Assembly (NCBI GenBank): GCA_964584495.1
Contig: CAZPAH010000003.1
Coordinates: 1 to 64,000 of the forward strand
Length of the DNA stretch: 64,000 nt
Direction: 5' to 3'
Origin: CAZPAH01 sp964584495
GTDB taxonomy: Bacteria > Krumholzibacteriota > Krumholzibacteriia > Krumholzibacteriales > Krumholzibacteriaceae
This document shows positions 34,695 through 43,874 of the stretch, one piece after another. The notes beneath the pieces were generated by a model that saw nothing but the letters and a program-made list of their open reading frames with translations, ran no database searches and was not told the DNA's origin. The translations under genes were made by a program, and so were the position numbers. The first letter of the stretch is position 1; each line of letters begins with the position of its first letter.

Positions 34695-36143
34695 ATGAGT
34701 GATTTCAAGTTAAATTCGATGAACTGGCAGGACGGCATGCTCCTGTCGATGAGCCACCTAAGGGACCAGGACCGCTACTTCGAAGAGCTTTCGAGGTGGT
34801 ACGCCGCCGGGGCGAACGACAATTACGGACTGGTCAAGAAGACGGCCGAGCCTTCCCTGAAGCTGGACGCGACGCTCAGCGGAAGCTCCTTGAAGGTCGA
34901 GGTTAAGCGCTGCCAGGCGGTTCTGCCGAACGGCATGTTCGTCGAGTTCAACGAAGCGCTCAGCGGCGGCTTCGTCCTGAAGGCGCAGGCGGATATCAAC
35001 GAGACGCACGTGCCGGTTTTCCTCGGGATCGATCCGCGCGAAAGAAAGCAGGTCGGCCAGAGCGATCCCTCGGAGGAAATCCCCCGGATCCCCTACGAGA
35101 TACCGAATTATATCGTGACCCTCGTCGATCCGCCCAACCTTCCACAGGATCATTACCTTCAGATCGAGCTTCTGAACGTCAGCGGCTCGGAGGTTTCGCG
35201 GGCGCCCGATTATTTTCCTCCGGCGGTCAATATCAATTCGGACGACAGGCTGGCCGCGATAGCGGTGGACTACCGCAACCGAATGGAGAACCTTCTCAAG
35301 CTGTCCTCGCGCGCCCTCATGGCCGCCTCTTCGTCAAGCGGTCTCGAGGGGGCCTCGACGAAGCTTCAGAGCGCCTTCCGGGAGACGGCGTACTACCTGG
35401 TCTACCATATGGCGTCCCACCTCGACGATTTCATCGTCGGGCGCAACTCCCCGCACCCGGGCATGATGATAGTCCAGTTCAAGAAGCTGTTCCGCGTGGT
35501 ATCCTCGCTGCTCAACCTGCAGCCGGGGCTGAAGGACTACCTCAACGAAAAATTCTTCACGAAGGAAGGCAAGTCGGAGATTGGAGCTTTCCTCTCGTCC
35601 GTCGACGCGTTTCTTCTCTCCGAATACGATCACAGGGACATCGGGACGCAGATAAAGATGATCGACAAGATCCTCGGGGTCCTGCGAGCCTTGATGGCGT
35701 TCCTGTCGAAGACGAGGCTGGACCAGCTCAGCGATCAGGCGGTCGCCACAGACACTCTGACCTACCAGGGAAAGACGTACAAGAACCTCGATGTGGGCGG
35801 CAGCCGCCTCGAGGAGGTGGGGGAGCTGAGCTACCTGGTGATGGAGCTGGCCGAGCCGTGTCCCATGGCGGATGTCCTGGCGCTTATAAACAAGGAGCTT
35901 TTCTCCGAGGGCGAGTGGCGCAGCATGCAGGTCCGCCTCGGGCTCAACGACGCCCGGGGGCTAGGTGAGACCGATCCGGTCGCCGTGGATACGACCAGCT
36001 ACAACAATAAGGTGGTGCTTCACCCGCTAGATATGCTTCAATCCCCGTCGGTGAAGCAGGTGACCCTGATTATGAGGGGTATGCCCGACACGCAGAAGCT
36101 GGCCGGTCTCGGAAAGACCGATTTGATACTGTATACCGCATGA
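34695..36143 (+). CDS. tssK: T6SS baseplate protein TssK
   Basis: 482 residues. The N-terminal WQDGMLLSMSHLRDQDRYFEE matches the TssK opening (a DGM-L-x-P/S-x-HF-like pattern as in Bacteroidetes). A shoulder domain (about 20-200) rich in strands, a helical middle (about 210-360) and a C-terminal head (about 365-482) complete the usual layout. TssK trimers link the TssF/TssG wedges to the membrane complex, so its unusual downstream neighbours are of interest. A gaggtaag site precedes the ATG. Confidence 0.88.
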   Translation: MSDFKLNSMNWQDGMLLSMSHLRDQDRYFEELSRWYAAGANDNYGLVKKTAEPSLKLDATLSGSSLKVEVKRCQAVLPNGMFVEFNEALSGGFVLKAQADINETHVPVFLGIDPRERKQVGQSDPSEEIPRIPYEIPNYIVTLVDPPNLPQDHYLQIELLNVSGSEVSRAPDYFPPAVNINSDDRLAAIAVDYRNRMENLLKLSSRALMAASSSSGLEGASTKLQSAFRETAYYLVYHMASHLDDFIVGRNSPHPGMMIVQFKKLFRVVSSLLNLQPGLKDYLNEKFFTKEGKSEIGAFLSSVDAFLLSEYDHRDIGTQIKMIDKILGVLRALMAFLSKTRLDQLSDQAVATDTLTYQGKTYKNLDVGGSRLEEVGELSYLVMELAEPCPMADVLALINKELFSEGEWRSMQVRLGLNDARGLGETDPVAVDTTSYNNKVVLHPLDMLQSPSVKQVTLIMRGMPDTQKLAGLGKTDLILYTA

Positions 36144-36159
36144 GGCAGGGTGAGAAGAT

Positions 36160-37089
36160 ATGGGTGAAAGTATAACTTCGTACATTGAGGATCTTTTCAA
36201 GTATATCGACGGCTACGAGAGCAACTACGCCTCCTTCGAGGCGGAGGCTTTCTTCCAGACGTACAACGGGATAGGAGCCGTTTTCCAGGCCCTTCGGCAG
36301 CAGCGCGAGAAGGCGGTCGAGGTCGACAGGGTCTTCCTGGAGAAGATCAAGCTGGGACCGCTCAACAGCTCCGATTTCAGGCAGATAACGATCCAGGTGC
36401 TAATATCGTTTTTCGAATCGGTCGCCGACACCGACGGGCAGTCCAACAAGGCCTACCTGTACTGCCGGGAATTCCGCAGCATAAAGAGGGACGTCACCTA
36501 CTTCGAGACATACCTGATGCCCCTGCTGATGGGCGCAGGCAGCCTCAACAACAACTTCAAGCTGAACAAATTCTTCCTGCAGGAGATAGGAAGGTTCATC
36601 AGCAATTTCAGCAGCGGGTGGAGCGGCGATCTGCCCTTCGAGGAATTCAAGGCGATGCCGGATCACAGGAAGCTGCTCGAGCTCTACCTGAGGCGTTCCA
36701 AGCTGGGCGAGAACCTATGCGCCGATCGCAACTCGCTCGAGTTTCACATGCGCAGCGTAGGCGTTTTCGAGAAGCTGAGGCAGTCCAATCCCCTCTTCGA
36801 GCGTTACCTGAAGGAGTGGAACTACCTGGACGAGGTGAGCCTGATCGACAGGATCAAGGATGCGTTCGCCGTATTCTGGGGGAAATTGAAGGGACTTTTC
36901 TCTAGCTTCAAGTACCTCCGCCTCGCCATGACGCAGAGGTTTTCCGCCTACCTGTTCTACGGCCTATTGATAGTCATCTTCCTTCTCCTGGCGTTCATAG
37001 TGCCTTCCAGGTGGAACAGCTACACGAGGGATAAACAGGTTGAATTCGAAGCGCGGGTCGAGAAGACCCGGAGTGAGATAGGAAAGTAG
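36160..37089 (+). CDS. Tail-anchored membrane protein, candidate TssL analogue
   Basis: 309 residues. About 260 mainly helical cytoplasmic residues lead to one membrane helix near the C-terminus (FYGLLIVIFLLLAFIVPSRW, about 264-285) and a tail of about 22 residues. This topology is that of TssL, which has a DotU-type cytoplasmic domain and a single C-terminal helix. No convincing DotU consensus is visible, apart from the loosely similar DHRKLLELYLRRSKLG. Position directly between tssK and a membrane GTPase gene (18 bases) places it where tssL is expected. I infer an inner-membrane complex component but do not claim homology to TssL. Confidence 0.6.
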   Translation: MGESITSYIEDLFKYIDGYESNYASFEAEAFFQTYNGIGAVFQALRQQREKAVEVDRVFLEKIKLGPLNSSDFRQITIQVLISFFESVADTDGQSNKAYLYCREFRSIKRDVTYFETYLMPLLMGAGSLNNNFKLNKFFLQEIGRFISNFSSGWSGDLPFEEFKAMPDHRKLLELYLRRSKLGENLCADRNSLEFHMRSVGVFEKLRQSNPLFERYLKEWNYLDEVSLIDRIKDAFAVFWGKLKGLFSSFKYLRLAMTQRFSAYLFYGLLIVIFLLLAFIVPSRWNSYTRDKQVEFEARVEKTRSEIGK

Positions 37090-37106
37090 ACCGGCGGGAA
37101 TAGACT

Positions 37107-39317
37107 ATGAAGCTGACAAAACTGTTGAAGTTCGCGAAGAAGGGCTCCAAGAGGGCGCAGAAGTCGAAGGGGGCCGCCGCCGCGGCGGCGGCGGCGTGGC
37201 CTCCCGGAATCAAGATCGGCGTCTTCGGCCACGAGAACACCGGCAAGACGTCGTACTTCACCGTTCTCTATCACCAGAGCAAGATAGACAAGAAGATACA
37301 GATATCGGTCACCGACAACGACACGTCGAGCGAGTTTTTGGCCAACTACATGGCGATATGGGGATTCGATTCGGGGACCTCGATGGGCACGATCGAGATG
37401 AAAACGATCGAGAAGAAGTTCCCCGAGCCGACGGAAAAGGACAAGGTCCTTCAGTTCACCTCGATCCTGGACGGCAAGAAGAAGGTGCCTGTCGTCACGT
37501 ACGACTACAACGGCAAGGCCGTCTCGATCACCGAGCACACGGAGGAAGCTGAGAAGATCAGGAATTTCATGGCGGCAGCCGACGGGATACTATTCTTCTT
37601 CGATCCCAAGATACTGGGCGCCGACATGGAGGTCCAGGCCCGCACATCGGCCTTTATCAGCATCCTCGAGGAGATCGCCCCGCTGAAATCGAGGCTCCCC
37701 GTTCCGGTCGGACTCGTCGTGACCAAGGCGGACACCCTGCCCGGCTACAGCGGGGAGGACAGCACGATACTGATCAACCCCGAGGACGAGCAGTTCGTCG
37801 CCGAAAATTACGAGCAGTTCCTCGAAGCGGTCCTCAACAGCAGCAATGTCACGGCGAACAGCTCGTGGGCCTCGTCGGTCAGGAAGATCCTCGTGAAGAC
37901 GAGCGAGTTCCTGAGGGTCGTCGTGGGGAGGACGCTCGACTTCCAGATCTTCTTCGTCTCGAACACCGGAAACGAGCCGGTCAAGATCGGCACCGACGTG
38001 GGGCGCTCGATATACCAGCCCCCCGACAAGATAAACCCATGCGGCGTCACGGAACCGTTCTACTGGATCCTCAACTCGGTGGTGAGGACCAGGAGCCTCA
38101 ACATCATGAGGAAGATCACCAAGTACGTGGCCGCCGCCTCGATAGCGTGGATCGTGCTTTACTCGCTCCCCTTCGTCATTCATTTCAAGGGGCTGATTTC
38201 CAGGCCGTACAGGGTGGAGAACAGCGTCCTGAAATCGGTGGAAGGGAACTATGTCAACATGTCCGAGGCGCAGCGGGCCGATATCATGAAGGCGTACAAC
38301 CGGTACAGCAACAAGTGGCTCGTGAAGAAGATGTTTCCCGAGTACCAGCTCCTCGCCTCCCGCATGAAGGAGGTCTACAGGGATTTCAACATGGGCCCGG
38401 CCCTGGCGCGGCTGGACAGCGTTATAGTCTCGATAACCGACATAGTCTCGAATCCCGATCTGCAGCCGAAGTACAACCCGGCGAAGGACGAGATGATATA
38501 CAACGATACGCACGTGAGGCTCAGGGAGGACCTCGAGGGATTTCATATGGGCGACAAGACGGCCGTTCTCTACCTGAGATCGGACCGGGTTCTCAACTAC
38601 TGGGACCTGTTCAACCAGTACTTGAAAAACCGGGAAGATACGGCGGTCCTGGAGAAGATAAGCAGCCAGGTCGCCTTCAACAGCACCAATGCGCAGAACT
38701 ACGACGATAAGGAACGGCAGCTCGGGGACGCCCTGCTGAACAGCATCAACCTTCAGGTCTCCAAGCCGACACCCTCGGTCAAATCGGTCCGGTCCGGGCT
38801 TGCCGAGTACGACCAGATGAAGGAGCGCTTGAAGAGCGAGACGGACCCCGCGTTCGTGCTCGGCGAGGCGCCCGCCAGGCTGGAGGCGATAAAGGGCAAG
38901 CTGATGGCCGCCACCCACGAGAAACAGATAGCCTCCATAAACAACTTCCTCGCCGAAGTCAAGAAGTGGAACAAGCGGCAGCCGTTCACCTGCGTGCTCC
39001 AGACCGTTCCCGACATGGGCCATCTTCACATAGAGGTGACGGGCAGCGGCCAGAGCCCCACCTGGTCCAAGCAGACCCAGCTCCTTCAGGGGGACGAGAT
39101 AAAGCTGAACTGGAAGATCGGGGACGATATCTATATCGCCTTCGACGAGCTGCGGCACCCGTGCAACTGGGGGAACAAGCCGAGCGACAGCATATTGCTG
39201 CAGAGCAAGTACGCGCTCTTCGATATGGAAGGCAGCGTCACCTTCCCGAATATAGGCAAGACGGTCGTCTTCAGCTTCAAGGGCGGATTGAAGGATAAGC
39301 TGCCCAAGCTGAGGTAG
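37107..39317 (+). CDS. Membrane GTPase, candidate reduced TssM analogue
   Basis: 736 residues. A basic, Ala-rich N-terminus precedes a GTPase domain (about 33-330): P-loop GHENTGKTSYF, hydrophobic Walker B-like strand ADGILFFFDP, and G4 VVTKADTL. One membrane helix (AAASIAWIVLYSLPFVIHF, about 340-360) follows. The remaining 375 residues would be periplasmic: helical at first, then a beta-rich end (FTCVLQTVPD, then GDEIKLNWKIGDDIYIAF). TssM/IcmF proteins have a similar cytoplasmic NTPase region and a periplasmic arm but are about 1,100-1,200 residues with three helices. This protein is therefore a truncated or convergent form. It lies downstream of the tail-anchored protein and probably works with it as the inner-membrane part of the T6SS. 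Confidence 0.65.
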   Translation: MKLTKLLKFAKKGSKRAQKSKGAAAAAAAAWPPGIKIGVFGHENTGKTSYFTVLYHQSKIDKKIQISVTDNDTSSEFLANYMAIWGFDSGTSMGTIEMKTIEKKFPEPTEKDKVLQFTSILDGKKKVPVVTYDYNGKAVSITEHTEEAEKIRNFMAAADGILFFFDPKILGADMEVQARTSAFISILEEIAPLKSRLPVPVGLVVTKADTLPGYSGEDSTILINPEDEQFVAENYEQFLEAVLNSSNVTANSSWASSVRKILVKTSEFLRVVVGRTLDFQIFFVSNTGNEPVKIGTDVGRSIYQPPDKINPCGVTEPFYWILNSVVRTRSLNIMRKITKYVAAASIAWIVLYSLPFVIHFKGLISRPYRVENSVLKSVEGNYVNMSEAQRADIMKAYNRYSNKWLVKKMFPEYQLLASRMKEVYRDFNMGPALARLDSVIVSITDIVSNPDLQPKYNPAKDEMIYNDTHVRLREDLEGFHMGDKTAVLYLRSDRVLNYWDLFNQYLKNREDTAVLEKISSQVAFNSTNAQNYDDKERQLGDALLNSINLQVSKPTPSVKSVRSGLAEYDQMKERLKSETDPAFVLGEAPARLEAIKGKLMAATHEKQIASINNFLAEVKKWNKRQPFTCVLQTVPDMGHLHIEVTGSGQSPTWSKQTQLLQGDEIKLNWKIGDDIYIAFDELRHPCNWGNKPSDSILLQSKYALFDMEGSVTFPNIGKTVVFSFKGGLKDKLPKLR

Positions 39318-39346
39318 CGGTTTAATAGTCGACGAAAGGAAATACG

Positions 39347-39856
39347 ATGAGAAAGAGGAATCTGCTGGTCGTCGCCGTTCTGCTCGTGTCGCTCCTGCCG
39401 GCGGGAGCCTTCGCCGGCAAGGTTGTCCTGCCGGAGGAGACGGCGATCAAGGTCAAATTCGATCCCGCGATAAAGATCAATTCCGGCAAGCTTCAGCCGG
39501 GGTTGACCCTGACGATCTTCCTCGCCCAGGACGTGAAGATCGGGGGGGCTACGATCATCGAGGCCGGGGCCGAGGGTACCGCGAAGGTGGAGGAGATAGT
39601 TCCCGCCTCCAGGCCGGGCGATCCCGGAAAGATCAAGATCTCGTTCGTCGATCTCGGCACGAAAGGAAAGTACCACGCCGCCGATAACGCGAGGATCAAG
39701 CTGGGCGGCTTCGTGGAGAACGAGGGGAAGGGCAGGAAGCTCCTCTCCTGGGTCTTTGTCCTCGGGCTCTTCATCAAGGGCTCGCAGGGCGAGATCGATA
39801 ACATGCTCGAATATCCCGCCATCATAAAAGAGACGACGGTGCTTGAGACGTCCTGA
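39347..39856 (+). CDS. Exported protein of unknown function, T6SS operon
   Basis: 169 residues. A clear signal peptide (LLVVAVLLVSLLPAGAFA) precedes a beta-rich domain with EETAIKVKFDPAIKINSG and LTIFLAQDVKIGGATIIEAG. A hydrophobic stretch (LLSWVFVLGLFIKG) occurs near 130-143. An aaagga site precedes the ATG, and it is the last plus-strand gene of the core operon (29 bases after the GTPase). No Cys follows the signal peptide, so it is not a TssJ-type lipoprotein. It is probably periplasmic. I recognise no family. Confidence 0.65.
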   Translation: MRKRNLLVVAVLLVSLLPAGAFAGKVVLPEETAIKVKFDPAIKINSGKLQPGLTLTIFLAQDVKIGGATIIEAGAEGTAKVEEIVPASRPGDPGKIKISFVDLGTKGKYHAADNARIKLGGFVENEGKGRKLLSWVFVLGLFIKGSQGEIDNMLEYPAIIKETTVLETS

Positions 39857-39857
39857 C

Positions 39858-39867
39858 CCCTTAAGGG
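39858..39867. terminator. Convergent palindrome, weak terminator candidate
   Basis: CCCTTAAGGG lies in the 12-base gap between the stop of the plus-strand gene and the stop of the minus-strand LamG gene. It is the only structure there; the loop is absent and no U-run is clear, so support is weak. Confidence 0.2.
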
Positions 39868-39868
39868 A

Positions 39869-41383
39869 TCAGTACTGACCGTAGATGCGCATTATCACTT
39901 CCAGGCTGAAGGCCGCGTCGTATATCTCGACCTCGTCTATCACGCCGTAGAGGTAAAAAGGCATCTCCGAGTTGTCCTTTCCCATGAGAAGGGGACCCGA
40001 AGTGATCGGGGCTGGCGCCGTTCCGGTGCCGACGTCCCAGACGCCCTCCACCTCGTCCGCCATGTAGTAATGGAACAGAACGGCCGACCCGGGATCGCCG
40101 AACCTGTACGAGAAGACGATATGCTGCCAGCCGGTCATCCGGTTGTCGGGGATATCGACCCTGTACTCGTTGTAGGGCGCCGTGCCGTACCTGAATACCA
40201 CCGCCGTAACCCCGTCGCTCACCGAGACATCGTCGATCAGGAGCTGGTAGTTAATCGGTCCGTCGAGATCCCTCTTGTTGAGGAGGGAGTAGGTGGCGAT
40301 TTCGGGAACCTCGCGGTTGATGTTGAACCAGAGCGATACCGTGAGCTCCTCTCCAAGGTCCAGGAGGTCGTCGTCGTCCACCTCGACGTAGTCACTGTTG
40401 CCGTCGAACCACCTGGCCCCACCAATGACGCCGTAATCATATATAGCAGTCCCGTGCGCCCTCCCGTGGAGGTGGTGCCCCGATATATCCTCTATCCAGT
40501 AGTAATCCTCGCTCCCCTGTCCCCAGCCCATCGGATAGTGGGCGACGATCCGCTCGAAGGGATCGTACATCACCGCGACGCCCGTCTCGGTGTAGACGTT
40601 CTCGTAAGGGAGCTCTATCCCCTCGACATCGGTCATCTCCAGGAGGGTCGGGTAGAAGGCGAACGTCTCGGCGGGGATCTCGTATATAGAGGTCCTGTAA
40701 TAGGCGGTGAAGAGCTCCGCGTACCCCGAGTCATCGACTATCCTTCCGCCCAGTATCCTGTGGCCTATCTGGAAATGGACCGATACGTCGGTGTCCCACC
40801 ATTCCAACCACGAGAAATCGGCTATCGAGGGGCTTAGGATCACGCTGTCGGCGTGAAGGAGCCTTTGGGTGACCGCCGCGTGGTTGTCGAGAAGCCCGTC
40901 GATATAGTGCAGATCGGGGACGTTGTAGACGCTCACCTTCATGGCCAGGAGATCGCCCTGGGGCTTCTCCTGGTAGATCGGCGAGACCTTGATCATCGGG
41001 ACCTGTGGCCGGAGCCGGATCGAAAGCTCCATCGTCGATCCGTCCGATACGTCGGCGGTGGACTGTCCCGCGTAGATCAGCGTTCCTTCCTTGTCGAACG
41101 CCTCTATCCTGAAGGTGCGTCTCGGTCCCGCCGGCACGAGGACCGACCCGGTGAGGACCCCGTTGTCGTAGGCGAGGTACTCCTCGATCGGTTCCTCTAT
41201 CCCCGTTCCCGTGACGGTCAGAATGAAGGTGGCGGCCTGGCTGATGCCGGAATACCCCTCGATCGAGGTTCTTATCGTGAGGTCGATTCTCTCGTCCGCG
41301 ATGGAAGTTATCTTCTCCGAGCAGGCGGGGAGAATCAGCATTAGGGCGAAAAGCAGAAAGACCGATCGACCGGATCTCATCAT
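39869..41383 (-). CDS. LamG/concanavalin-like domain lipoprotein
   Basis: 504 residues. The signal sequence ends in lipobox LILPACSEK (Cys about residue 22). Ig-like strands occupy about 25-130, an unknown domain follows, and the C-terminal 220 residues form a LamG-like jelly roll: ARWFDGNSDYVEVDDDDLLD, LTVSLWFNINR, GWQHIVFSYRF and MPFYLYGVIDEVEIYDAAFS (typical Laminin_G_3). Such lipoproteins are surface or periplasmic binding proteins. It is the last gene of a minus-strand block with an outer-membrane barrel and two CsgG-like genes. An aaggag site lies 8 bases before the ATG. Role in the T6SS locus unknown. Confidence 0.75.
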   Translation of the reverse strand: MMRSGRSVFLLFALMLILPACSEKITSIADERIDLTIRTSIEGYSGISQAATFILTVTGTGIEEPIEEYLAYDNGVLTGSVLVPAGPRRTFRIEAFDKEGTLIYAGQSTADVSDGSTMELSIRLRPQVPMIKVSPIYQEKPQGDLLAMKVSVYNVPDLHYIDGLLDNHAAVTQRLLHADSVILSPSIADFSWLEWWDTDVSVHFQIGHRILGGRIVDDSGYAELFTAYYRTSIYEIPAETFAFYPTLLEMTDVEGIELPYENVYTETGVAVMYDPFERIVAHYPMGWGQGSEDYYWIEDISGHHLHGRAHGTAIYDYGVIGGARWFDGNSDYVEVDDDDLLDLGEELTVSLWFNINREVPEIATYSLLNKRDLDGPINYQLLIDDVSVSDGVTAVVFRYGTAPYNEYRVDIPDNRMTGWQHIVFSYRFGDPGSAVLFHYYMADEVEGVWDVGTGTAPAPITSGPLLMGKDNSEMPFYLYGVIDEVEIYDAAFSLEVIMRIYGQY

Positions 41384-41396
41384 CGTTATTCTCCTT

Positions 41397-42518
41397 CTAG
41401 TAGGTTACCCCGAGTCCGCCGGAGACCTGAAGCCCCCCTATGTCGACGGCATCCTCGCCGGTAGAGCCCGTATGATATATCATCCCGAGGTTCAGGCTCA
41501 GGCGATCGGAAATGCTTTTGCCGATATCGACCCCCAGGTTCAAGAGGGACGATTTGCCCAGCTCCTCCTCGCTGGAGAGTATCTGCCTCGTGCCGACGAG
41601 CGCGCCGATCCGCCATTCGGTGGATGTAGCGTAGCCGAGGCGGCAAAATAGATCGTACTCGTCGCCATACTTCTTGAGCTGGCTTTCGATGGCGCCGTCG
41701 GCCTCGTTGTAGCGCTTGTTGCGGCCCCGCACTATCATCATGGCGCCGAACGTGGCGCTGTACCGGCGCACCGGGTAGGTGGCCGTAAGGCGGGCGGTCA
41801 TCTGGGGCGCCTGCCTGTAGATATTATCGCCGTCGAGATCGTCGGTCCCGAAGATCGAGAATCCGATATCGCCCGTGTATACCGCTTCGCCCAGCACGGC
41901 GTTCGCCGTGGCGTTCAACGAGTAAGCGTTCCCCGGATCGTAGTCGCCGCTTCCCTCGTAAGGCTTGTACGAGCCGCTGTAATCGTAGACGGCCGAGACG
42001 CCGCACTTGAAACGTCCTATCTCGGCGGCAACTCCAGCCTGAAGGTTGAACCCGAACCCCTGGCCGTACCGCCTCAGGGGCAGCGAAAGGTAATCGCGCG
42101 AGAGAAACTCTATGATCTGCTCGTCTCCGCCCGTGTCGAGCTCCTTCTTTCCTGTCGGCATGTTGAGGCCTCCCGACAGGAGGAGCCTGTCCTCCTTGAA
42201 GGAATGCGAGAACTGAAGCCTCACGTCGCCGAGGCCCGAGAGATCGTTCTTGACGCCGTTCATCTCGAGGTCGTTGTAGCCGGTGATGAGAAAGTACCTC
42301 GCCTCGAAGTTTTCCTTGATCGGCATGAAGCCGGAGAGGACGATGGTCCTCTGCGACAGGGCGTCCTTGTCGCCGAACGGGTTATCGATCGACCAGTTGT
42401 TGTAGTAGAACTGGAGGTTGGCGGAGCCGGGCTGGCCGTAGACGATCTGGCCGCGCGCGGCGGGAGCGAGGGCGAGCAGGATGAACAGGACCGGGAATAC
42501 GGTTTTTCTAATCTGCAT
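41397..42518 (-). CDS. Outer-membrane beta-barrel protein
   Basis: 373 residues. A signal peptide (FPVLFILLALAPAARG) is followed by alternating amphipathic strands throughout (for example FGFNLQAGVAAEIGRFKCG, YSATFGAMMIVRG, LSLNLGMIYHTGS) and a C-terminal LQVSGGLGVTY ending in an aromatic residue, the usual barrel end signal. Length fits a 12-16 strand barrel of the type found in MetA-pathway/transporter-like outer-membrane families. It overlaps the upstream TPR/CsgG gene by 11 bases, so they are translationally linked. As part of the T6SS neighbourhood it may form an outer-membrane element or a sensor, which is inference. Confidence 0.75.
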   Translation of the reverse strand: MQIRKTVFPVLFILLALAPAARGQIVYGQPGSANLQFYYNNWSIDNPFGDKDALSQRTIVLSGFMPIKENFEARYFLITGYNDLEMNGVKNDLSGLGDVRLQFSHSFKEDRLLLSGGLNMPTGKKELDTGGDEQIIEFLSRDYLSLPLRRYGQGFGFNLQAGVAAEIGRFKCGVSAVYDYSGSYKPYEGSGDYDPGNAYSLNATANAVLGEAVYTGDIGFSIFGTDDLDGDNIYRQAPQMTARLTATYPVRRYSATFGAMMIVRGRNKRYNEADGAIESQLKKYGDEYDLFCRLGYATSTEWRIGALVGTRQILSSEEELGKSSLLNLGVDIGKSISDRLSLNLGMIYHTGSTGEDAVDIGGLQVSGGLGVTY

Positions 42519-43851
42519 CTAGCTCCCCCTTGATCAGGATCGTTCCGTAGCCGGACCAGACAGGTCCTCCGCCGGGCGGAGCGAGCGCCCCGTTCCCGAA
42601 ATACCAATAAAGCTCGTTATTCATTATGAAATTGCTGTTTATGAGGTTCGACGCCTGGACCTGGCCCATGCCGGCCTGCATCTCGTCGGCTTTCATGGAG
42701 CCCGATACCATCTTCTCGAACTCGCCCGTCGACGAGCCCTGTCCGCCCCCGGTCCCTCCCGAGTAGATCTGCGCCTGCTCCATCTTGCCGGCCATGCCGG
42801 AGGCCTGGTGGAAGCCCGGATCGTGCTTGCCCGCCTCTTTGAAGGATTCGAGGGCTTCGCCGTACATGCCCTTTCTCTCGTAGCCCAATCCCTTCCCGTA
42901 GGCCATGAAGGCGAGGAACGATTCGGTCGGGACCTCCTCGATGGCGTCCCTCTCCTTCTTGCTGAGCTTGATCCCCAGCGTATCTATCAGGTCGAAGACG
43001 AAACTTTTCTGCACCTTGAAGAACCGGTCGAGCTCGCCTTCCTCGGGCGGCGCCCCCGTGATGACGTCGTCGACCGTGTTTACCAGCTTGCCGTCGAGCC
43101 TGAAGCTGTTATCGCCGGTGCCCGTCACCGATCCCAGGACGACGTTTCGGCTTCCCAGCAGCCGCCCCACGCGCGGCGCGAGGCTCGGGTCTGCGTACCT
43201 GCTCTCTCCGATCTTGAGCTCGTCGAGGATCACGTCTATCTTTAGCCTTTCGAGCACCCGCAGGCTCGACACCTTGGCCAGGTCTATCGCGGTGAATTCG
43301 GCGAGCCCGAGCGCGAGCGGCTCCAGCTCGGGGGGCAGCGTCGAGCCGTCGAAGCTGATCACCGCTATGCTGTTCTCGGGTATCGAGACGGTGGAAAGCG
43401 AGTCCTCTTTCCTTACCGCCTCGCGGGCTTCGGCCGTAAGCCTGTTGTCTATCAGGACCCCGAGGCGCCCCTCGATCAATTCCTTCGTCTTTCCACCGCC
43501 GCTCATCCTGACCGCCGCGCCGTAGACCCTGATCGCCTTGTCGATCTGGCCGGTCTGCTCGAATATCAATCCTAGGTAGTAGTTCGAATCGGCGTTGGGC
43601 TTAATCTTGTTCGAGGAGCTGAAAGCCTCCTCGGCCTTTTCCAGCGCCCCCTGCCTGTAGTAGGCGAGACCGAGCTGGTACCACGCCTCGTAGTTGCCGG
43701 GGTTCTCGCCGATCGATTCGTAGAGGGCTGACACCGCGGCGGGGTAGTCTCCCGCATCCGAAGCGGTTTTCCCTTTCATGTAGAGACTCTGCGAACAGCC
43801 TCCCGCAAGAAAGATCAAGATAAGAAATGCTGCCGGCACCGATCTTATCAT
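42508..43851 (-). CDS. TPR and CsgG-like domain lipoprotein
   Basis: 447 residues from the ATG at 43851, preceded by aaggag 7 bases away (the frame opens slightly earlier at 43878). The lipobox is LAGGC (Cys about 19). Three or so TPR units follow (YPAAVSALYESIGENPGNYE, YEAWYQLGLAYYRQGALEKA, SNYYLGLIFEQTGQIDKA). Residues about 155-310 resemble the CsgG/FlgO fold: SIAVISFDGST, then LAEFTAIDLAKVSSLRVLER and GRLLGSRNVVLGSVTG. CsgG-like lipoproteins act in outer-membrane secretion pores or as curli-type assembly factors. It pairs with the neighbouring CsgG-like gene upstream (23 bases). Confidence 0.8.
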   Translation of the reverse strand: MIRSVPAAFLILIFLAGGCSQSLYMKGKTASDAGDYPAAVSALYESIGENPGNYEAWYQLGLAYYRQGALEKAEEAFSSSNKIKPNADSNYYLGLIFEQTGQIDKAIRVYGAAVRMSGGGKTKELIEGRLGVLIDNRLTAEAREAVRKEDSLSTVSIPENSIAVISFDGSTLPPELEPLALGLAEFTAIDLAKVSSLRVLERLKIDVILDELKIGESRYADPSLAPRVGRLLGSRNVVLGSVTGTGDNSFRLDGKLVNTVDDVITGAPPEEGELDRFFKVQKSFVFDLIDTLGIKLSKKERDAIEEVPTESFLAFMAYGKGLGYERKGMYGEALESFKEAGKHDPGFHQASGMAGKMEQAQIYSGGTGGGQGSSTGEFEKMVSGSMKADEMQAGMGQVQASNLINSNFIMNNELYWYFGNGALAPPGGGPVWSGYGTILIKGELDAD

Positions 43852-43874
43852 TGAATTCTCCTTATCGTTTTGTT

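Noticed and set aside
37590..39158. 522-codon minus-strand frame opposite the membrane GTPase
   Set aside because: The plus-strand protein has P-loop, TKAD and a membrane helix; the antisense translation has no motifs.
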